Made by a program: the position numbers and the translations under genes. Below, one piece after another: positions 53,101-62,100 of a stretch of 64,000 bases of DNA. The DNA is from Dendrolimus kikuchii (lineage: Eukaryota; Arthropoda; Insecta; Lepidoptera; Lasiocampidae), in NCBI GenBank assembly GCA_019925095.2, contig CM034389.1, forward strand, positions 26,028,935 to 26,092,934, given 5' to 3'. Below the pieces are notes generated by a model. The model saw nothing but the letters and a program-made list of their open reading frames with translations, had not been told where the DNA came from and searched no databases. How positions within the stretch are numbered: position 1 is the stretch's first letter; every line of letters starts with the position of its first letter.

Positions 53101-56100
53101 TTAGATAACTAGAGTTTACCCCGCGACAGCGCCGCTGGTCAACCTCTACTACTCTAGTGCATGCCTCTTGTTTAAAAATCAGGCGTTAATACAGGCTACA
53201 TTGTACTAAATTTTTATGTAAGTACTATTTGCACCCGGAATATTAATTTTATATCGCAAACTATTCCATCTCCGGGATTGAAAAGTATGTATGTCTCTAT
53301 TTACGGTATTAAAACTAGATTGAAACAAAATTACAGCACAACCGATCCAGTATTCCTAGTAGTTTTTCGTGAAAGCCTAAGAGATAGATATATCGAGTTA
53401 CTATCGCATATTTTAAAGACGATGAATTTTTATGTCTATAAATTTGAGAAATGATTGGTCTCATCCAAACTTTCACCGTCTATTTCAAACCGTCCTAGTT
53501 TTATTTATCTATCCCCCGACTATGAAAACTACATAAATAACAAAAATTACAAAATAACAAAAATTATAAAAATGTCAAAAAATGACCAAAATAACCAAAA
53601 TGACGAAAATGGCAATTCCCAAAAAAACCTATCCTACTTTCTGGGATAACTTTACTACTCGATCACGTGCAAGTTAACGCAATTTTGTATGGTAATGAGT
53701 TATCATCGTGTCGTGAGCGTGAAGGGAAACCTAAATCTATCCCATTATCCGGGATGAAAAGTATCCCTTATCCCACCCTCGATATTAAAATTACATATAT
53801 ACCGAATTTCAGCTAAATCGGTTCAATAGATTTTCCGTGAAAGCATAACAAAAAGAGAGACAAATATATTTTCATCCCAGAAAGTATCCCATTTTGCGGG
53901 ATAGAAAGTATCCTATGTTCATCAACGGGATCGAAAATATATGTATACTAAGTTTCAGCCAAATGAGTCCCGTAGTTCTTCCGTGAAAACGGAACAGACA
54001 GAGTTACTTTCACATTTATAATATTATAATAGGGATGATGTGACCAACAGATGAGAGACGCCGTTTCGGTTAATGTTAATACCATTTTTTTCTACTATTA
54101 TTCCATCTCGAGTAAGTATATCATGAAGATATTGTGGATTTAGTATAAATTAGAATACCTACGTAATTTTGACACTATCGCAATCGTACTTTGAATATCT
54201 TTAATAATCCAAGATGTTGAAATAGCACTGATTTTATATAGCACTCTGAAATAGAGATTTTAAAGAATGGTGTGCTAAAATTACTCCTAAGTCGTCAGCG
54301 CCTTTAAGGGAGCTTAGGTAATGTTAATATAGCGATAATAGTCGTTGTTCTTCATTTAGCCTCTCCGACTGCTGTACTTCAGGAGTAATTAAATGACTAT
54401 ATAATATTTCAGCAACAAGCATACCGCGGTGTCCCGCACGAAAAGCGTTGCGTCCACCCAACAACCGCTCAGTTTCGAACACAAATTCAACCTCGACAGG
54501 CAGATGCTCGTCCATGAGGAGGTTAGTAAAGGAACCTTAGCGTCCATACACATTATGCGGCTAGCAGCAGTCCGGTCAGAAATCCGGCTGGCCGCAGGTA
54601 AGACAAACACGTGTAAAACTGATTACAGTGGTAGCGGCCGTTAAGTATAAGAGTCGACTAATAATCTTGAAAGTTAATTCGATAAAAACTTGTTGCTTCC
54701 TGTTTTGTACAGTTTGACTAATGAAAGTAGAGACTGAAAAGCGCAGCTTTTAATAATGTCAGATGGAAAGTACAAATTATCATACAGTATTTGAACAATC
54801 TAATTCTGCTTTGAATTCAGTGTCTTTCTTCTGTTGCTTATTCTCGATTTGGGAATTCATGCAAATTAATAAGTTCCCTAAATCACTCTTATTAATGTTT
54901 TAAGCTTGATTTTATAACATAATTTACATGAAAATAACAAAAACGACAATAATAACGGCAAAGTTTTAGTAAAATGACATTGACTTTTGTAAGAAAGTAA
55001 ATAATTCGAGTGTCTACTTTCGTTAGACGCCTCTGTGGGTGATCGGGCTAAGCCTTTGCTGGCTTACCTTACTGCAACGCAGGGCTCCGGGCGCAATTCC
55101 TGGTAAATCTCGGAAACGAATTTTCCCCCTTGTTTACTATGGCCTGGGTATCTGGGTAATGCCCTAGAATTGTCCGTTATACATTACCTATATACACAAG
55201 CGTAACTTACTTAATTTGAGGATATACAATACGTGTGTTTATCTGTCGATAATTTATTAAAAATATTGTTACGAGTCTGTGGGTTGTAAATTTGAAATAC
55301 CGTTGAAATTATCACAAAGTTTATTAGAAGTACACAAACTTAATTCACAGTTTTTACAAGTACAACCGAATACAACAAACCCAAAGCGTAGCGCAGAAAT
55401 CGTAATCACATAAATCGCGCAAAGTCCGTCGTTATAATATACTCATTCCGAAAGTACACTAGATAACGTTTTGTTCGGTTTTTTTTTAAATTTTATTTTT
55501 ATTGCAGGAGATCAGCAGACAGGCAGACGGCACACCTGATGGAAAGCGGTTACCATCGCCTATGGACACTTGCAATAGCAAAATTGCCACAAATGCGCCG
55601 CTGCTCTCTTAAGGGAAACTGGAACCTGGTCACTAATGCCGGAACACAACTCAAGGTTGTTACGGCGACATACTTTAGACCAGGGGTGGTAGCCATCCAG
55701 TCGAGTAAATGCCCTACCACCTGGAGTCAGAACACAACTGACTCTTTTCTCGAGTTACCGACCCTATCCATTCGTAAATTAGACATGGCCTCCTAGCAAC
55801 GCCCACCATTCCTTTGAATTCTTAATTTAAACCCTTTATGGCTTCCATGAGTTTGCATGAAATACAAACAAAAGAAAGAAGTTTTTATGACGTCTTACGG
55901 CGACGTGAACCACATATCACTCTTTAAAGGGTAATAAAACACTTGCAAAGGACAGGTGTGTAAGAATATTAAATTAATCAAACTCTATTATTATTTACCA
56001 TATTTCTGTTGTTTTAACAATTTTTATTGGATATCGTCTCCAGGAGTGGCCTGAAGACGAAAGCAGCGTTGACATCGAGAGCGTGTGCGAGCCGCAGCTG

Positions 56101-59100
56101 AAGCGGCTGCCCCCGCTCCTCTGGCTGGAGCTCACGGCGCTCTTCGACAAGTACTCGCTGCCCTTCCAGAAGAGGAAGCCGCCGAAGAAGAAAAGGAAAG
56201 AAGGTAACAACATCATCGTCAGCAGCCAATCGTAGTCCACCCATCCCCTACCAACGAACTTGATGCTAGTGATTTAAAGTGTAATTTAGATTGAATTATT
56301 ACGAATAAGAGTCCAAAATAGGGTTGCCAACCATACTATATAATAACGTATCTTAAGTACTTTATTTTTGGTAAATATACTTTATATTTTTGCAAAAAAT
56401 AAAGTATGTGAAAATATTTTATTTCCAATATTTACTCTCATGTGTAAAATGAAATATTTAAACGTATAATTACTGAACTATTATTGATCCAGCTTTCACT
56501 GAAAGAGTTTATTCAGTAATGAATCTAAAATGGCGAGAAGAAATTAACAGGACATCTATATATTTAATCAAAAATGGATTGTTTGTTTATTTAAATTTAA
56601 ATTGAGAATGTAAATATGTCTTTCAAAAATTTAAGGTAATCAAAGTTGTTAGAGTGTGCTAGAAGCACACAAAAATAGTGTTTACAAGAGAAGAAATAAA
56701 TAAAATTTTGAAAAATACATTTTTTTCTTTCTCGTACTTTATTTTTTCCCTACTCAAAAAATGTAATACTTCCGTTCGATTATAATGCCGGTAACTGGAG
56801 CAGTTTTCTGTCTTCTCCATTTTCTGGGGAGGCCAGAGTGCTCGTTCAGTTATTATACCTGTGTACTTAGTTTAAGGAAGTAGAAATAATTGTAAGATTG
56901 GACGGGGTGACATTATCACAAAGGGACAAAACCCCATTTATGAAAGATTAAAAAATAAAATGTAATTAGTTATTTTCTCCAAAATAGTTGGCAACCCTAG
57001 TCCACAATACCTAAGAATAAAGACGTCTATAATAGAATAGAAACGCGAAAATTCTTATTATCTGAAGTTTCACATCTACTGCGTGTGAATTGCGCACACA
57101 CATTTTTTTTAAATAGCGTCAATGTGCAGACATTGTATGTTTAGAATTTTATAATATAGATAGATTTAAGTTGTTTTGAGTGAGTTGATGTCTAATCGCA
57201 GAGGGCAACGTGTTCGGCGTGTCCCTGGAGACGCTCGTCCGCAAGGACATGATCCTGTGGGAGGAGACGTGGAGCTGCGCGCCGAGCGTGGTGCGCGCGC
57301 TCGCCCACGCGCTCGCGCAGCGCACGCACGACGAGGGCCTGCTGCGCGTGCCCGGGAACAAGCACAAGGTGACTGACTCCTTCACTCTTCCGGTTCATAC
57401 TTCGGAGAACGGAACGGAGGTAACGCAGCCAGCCATCTGGGAACCTTGCCCATTTACTTCGATGGCCAAGGCTCAGCGTTTCTACTTGTCGTCTTAACCC
57501 TTAAGACAATTATTGACATACTTAACGATATACCAAAAAGCCGCAAGACTAACATTGTCACTATCTCCTAATATACCAAGAAAATATACCCATTTCATAC
57601 AACTCCTATATAAACAGAGTGAGACAACAACACAATTAACAATCACGTGCACAAACGCGATCTGCACTCTCATCGCGGACACATATGTGCTAATAGTGAG
57701 CTAAAGGGTTAAGAGATAATACGCAGTGTAAGAAAGAAAGAAACAAAAATACTTTTCAACACACTTGCTCATAAAGTGGCTCTATGGTCACCGCAATTAG
57801 GCACAGAATGACACCCATAATCAAACTGTGACTAAAAAACATTATAACTCACTAGTGAGTTATAGATTTTTTTTAAATTTTATTGGTTGAGTTGCTTTGT
57901 TCTTAAAAAAGTTTTTATTAAAAAAAAAGATCGTGTTCTATAGAACAAATAAATTAATGTTCCTATTGCTTGCTCATTTCATGCAACTTCTTATTTAAAT
58001 AGATAATTTTAATTCGTACGTGTTTAATAAATAAAACTTTCACTCATATATAACTTTTTTTATCTACTAAATAAAACGAGTTTTTGTTGTTATTTTATTC
58101 ACAAGTGTGTTGAAAAACGTCGTATGATACACGTGTGTATTGATGATTACCGTCCTCGGTTCTCTTAAGACCCTCGCCTACGGCTCGAGTTTCAATGACG
58201 CCTCGGCGGTAATCACCAATGTTACACACTAGTACCATAATGTACTATTATTTGAATAAATAGCGACGTAATTACATACCTTGTACATTATTGAAGTGAA
58301 ACTTTTATATAAACGGGGGGTCTTAGGATTTTTCTGTCAGGAAAGAGCATTACGCCCGCGTGGAGGAGCGGCATAAATTTAGACTAGACGTGGTGAGAGG
58401 CGGCATAATTGTAGAGTATACTATGGAGGCGTTTTTTGGTTCCGGATCGAATTCAGTTTTTTTTGTTTTATAAAATAAAATATGTTTAAATAACAAATGC
58501 ATTAATTGAAATGTACCTAACCTAACCAAATCATAATTTGTAGTAAAATTTTGATGCGATTCGTTTTGCCACTTGTCCGTTGAAGTTTCACTTCTACTAT
58601 GTGTCCCAGCACACATTTTGATTTTATACAGAGAGCATATTTTGATAATTTGTAGGCCGCATTTTTAGGAAACAAGGTTTGCACTCAGCATATTGCTGTG
58701 CCGGAATTATATCCGACACAACGGAGGAGTTTTGTACGGGATAAACGAGGGTATGACGCTCACCGCCTCATCGCTTCAAATGTACTGCCGCGGTACAAAC
58801 CATACAAATCTCCTCGGTTCAGTACAAAATGTCATGTTGCCCTCATGTCCTAGCCAATCGTAGTTATAAGCGTCCTTGTGCGTGCAGATCGAAGCTCTCT
58901 GTCAGCTGATCGAGCGGCAGTGGTACGAGGACCGCGCGGGCGTGGAGGCGGCGCTGGGCCGCGCCACCAGCCACGACCTCGCCGCCGTCTTCAAGAGGCT
59001 GCTGCGCGCGCTGCCGCAGCCGCCGCTCACCCAGGAACTCATGAGATTGTTCTACCATACATACTGTAAGTACAAACAAGGAAGACATAGACAACGCTTT

Positions 59101-62100
59101 ATTGGTCACCAAAAAAAAAAAAAAATGCGCGAAACGCAATACTTACTTGGTAAACAAAACTTCGTTTTAAAAAAACCGACTTCAAAAACTAAAAAACTAA
59201 AAAGTATAAAATAACTTATTTCTAAAGCTATTATTATTAATATATATTATCTAAAACATCTTAGGCGGTGATTAGTAATTTTCAAAAAAATATAGTAATT
59301 TTTATGTTTTACTTTACACCGACTTTAAGATGTTTTAGATAATATATATTAATAATAATAGCTTTAGAAATAAGTTATTTTATACTTTTTAATTTTTGAA
59401 GTCGGTTTTTTTAAACGAAGTTTTTATTTTATTTTATTTGTTACTTTTTAGTGTCTAGCTATCTATGTATGGGTGTAGACCTACGAAAGGTGCCGCGCTC
59501 CTTAAAAAATATAGGTCCCAACTATTCCGCATCAAACTAAACAAGAATCACGTAAATCGGATCATAAATCTCGGAGTAATCGGTGAACATACATAAAAAA
59601 AAAACAAAAAAAGCAAAAAAAAGATCCCGACGAATTGAGAACCTCCTCCTTTTTTTGAAGTCGGTTAACAAAAGGCGGCCTTATCGTTAAAAGCGATCTC
59701 TTCCAGGCAACCTAGCTTATAAGAAATTCTTAACTAATCTGGCGATGTAGGTGAAGCAGAAATAGATAATATACATACTTACACTAATTGATAAATTTAA
59801 TAGATATATAAATATAATCTTAATATATATAAATTACGTGTCACGTTGTTGGTCCGCGATGGACTCCTAAACTACTTGACCGATTTTAATCACATTTGCA
59901 CACCGTGTGCAGTTTGATCCGACTTGAAAGATAGGATAGCTTACATTTGGACCCGGCAGGTGGCGCTGGAATCGGGTTCTAAATTTTATTTCTTCAGGGC
60001 AGAACAACGTCTGCCGTGACAACTAGTATTAATATAATAATACAAAATAATCTAAATAAATATATTTGTTAACATTATATCCGTGGCTGGCGTGAATATG
60101 TTGACATGTTCAAAATGTCAATTTTACAGGGGCGCAATTTTAAAGTTTGACTAGTAATGATAAATCGTGTTATTCTATTATTACCAAAGGAAAAATCTTA
60201 AAAAGTTATGAATATTTCGGACTGTCAATTTTTTTCCTATAAAAACACAGACGTAGGAAGCGTCTAAACGAATAAAAAAAAAGATGTATGTCGAGATATC
60301 AATGTATTCCCGCCAGCCACGGATATATGACAAGCATTTTATATTAACAATAGATAAATAAGTGAATGTTTAATTTATTAGACATATTTATTTAAAAACA
60401 GATAGTACTTTCTAAGTGAGTTCCGAAATGTAGGTAATGTTTTGGCCTCTCTGACAGTAAGAGGCAACGCATTCCACAGTTTGACAGCCTGCACTGTAAA
60501 ACAGTTATTATAAAAGGATGAAGTGTGTGCAGGTGTCAGGAGTCTACGATATGTATCTGAGCGCACAACATTATTTAATTTCCTTCGAAACAATATAAGT
60601 TTAATCAATACTTTTAAAAGCAAACGCTAAGCCCATAAAACAATATGTCCTAAGAGTAGAACAACTCTGCTAAGTAGTAGTATGTTGTCTATGGGCTCTT
60701 AGGCTCTATAATCACCTACCAAAATGTTTTATTGACATTTAAAACACTAATAATTTTAAGTATAGATTAAACACATTTCTGATTGACAAATCATATTATA
60801 GTGTTAATGATAAACTTTAAATTACTGAGGTTAGTATACAATGTATTATTATAAAATCTAGTGGATTAATTTTATGACATTTATTTTAAAGAATGACTTA
60901 ATTTAAGAATATGTTTATTATATTATTATTCTTTTTTTTTAAATTATGTAAGGCAGATGTTGTCCTGCCTTTAAAAAATAAAATTCTAGAACCCGATCCC
61001 AGACCCAGCTACCGGTTCTAATTGCGAATCTAAACCATCCGGGTACCCACTCAAACACACAAAAACAAAATCACCAAAATCGCTCCAGGTGATTAGGAGG
61101 ATTCTAGAACCCGATCTCAGCGCCACCTACCGGTTCTAATTGTGAATCTAAAAGAGTAATGTATTTTTTTTTATTCTGTCATGACAAAAGAAGATTAAAA
61201 ATCTTGCCAAAAAATTAAAGTTTGTAATTAACAAATAAAAAATAGGGGTTCATCGTAGAGGGGTGAAAATTTAGGGTTGTATGTATTTTTTAATGCTGTA
61301 TCCTAAAATAATAAAAATTTATCCAAAAAATATAAAAATACAATTTTTGGGGTCGACACCCCTTATCACTTAGGGGTTTGAAAAATAGACAGTGGCCGAT
61401 TCTCAGACTTACTGAATATGCATAAAAAATTTCATAAGAATCGGTCAAGCCGTTTCGGAGTAGTATGGGAACGAACATTGTGACACGAGAATTTTATATA
61501 TAAGATTAGTACTGACTGAATCGATAAGAATTATTAATTGTAATATACAGAACATTTTGCACGCCCTAGAGGCAAAAACATGTGAAGCTATGGAACAATC
61601 CAACCCACAGCCAGGTGGTAGGGCATTTGCCCGACTGGATGGCTACCACCCCTGGTCTAGAGAATGCCGCTATAACAACTTTGAGTTGTGTTCCGGCATT
61701 AGTGACCATGTTCCAGTCTCCCTTAAGAGAGCAGCAGCGCATTTGTAGCACCTTTGGTGTTGCAAATGTCCATAGGCGATGGTAACCGCTTTCCATCCAG
61801 TGGGCCGTCTGCCTGTCTGCTGAACTTCTGCAATAAAAAAATTTAAAAAAAAATATTTTTTATGTACCATGTTTTATGCAATAATAATAATAATAATCGG
61901 CAGACAAACACACAAATTGTATATCCCCAAATTAAGCAAGTTACGCTTGTGTTATGGGTAATATACAACGGACTACTCTGGGGCCGATCCCAGACACCCA
62001 GACCATAGTAAATTACGGAGAAAATACGTTTCCGAAATTTACTATACCAGGAGTCGAACCCGGAGCCTCTGCGTTGCAGTGAGGTAGGCCGGTAAAGGCT

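Noticed and set aside
58864..59139. 91-codon antisense ORF
   Set aside because: Shadow of GC-rich conu exon 9; the RhoGAP reading is on the + strand.
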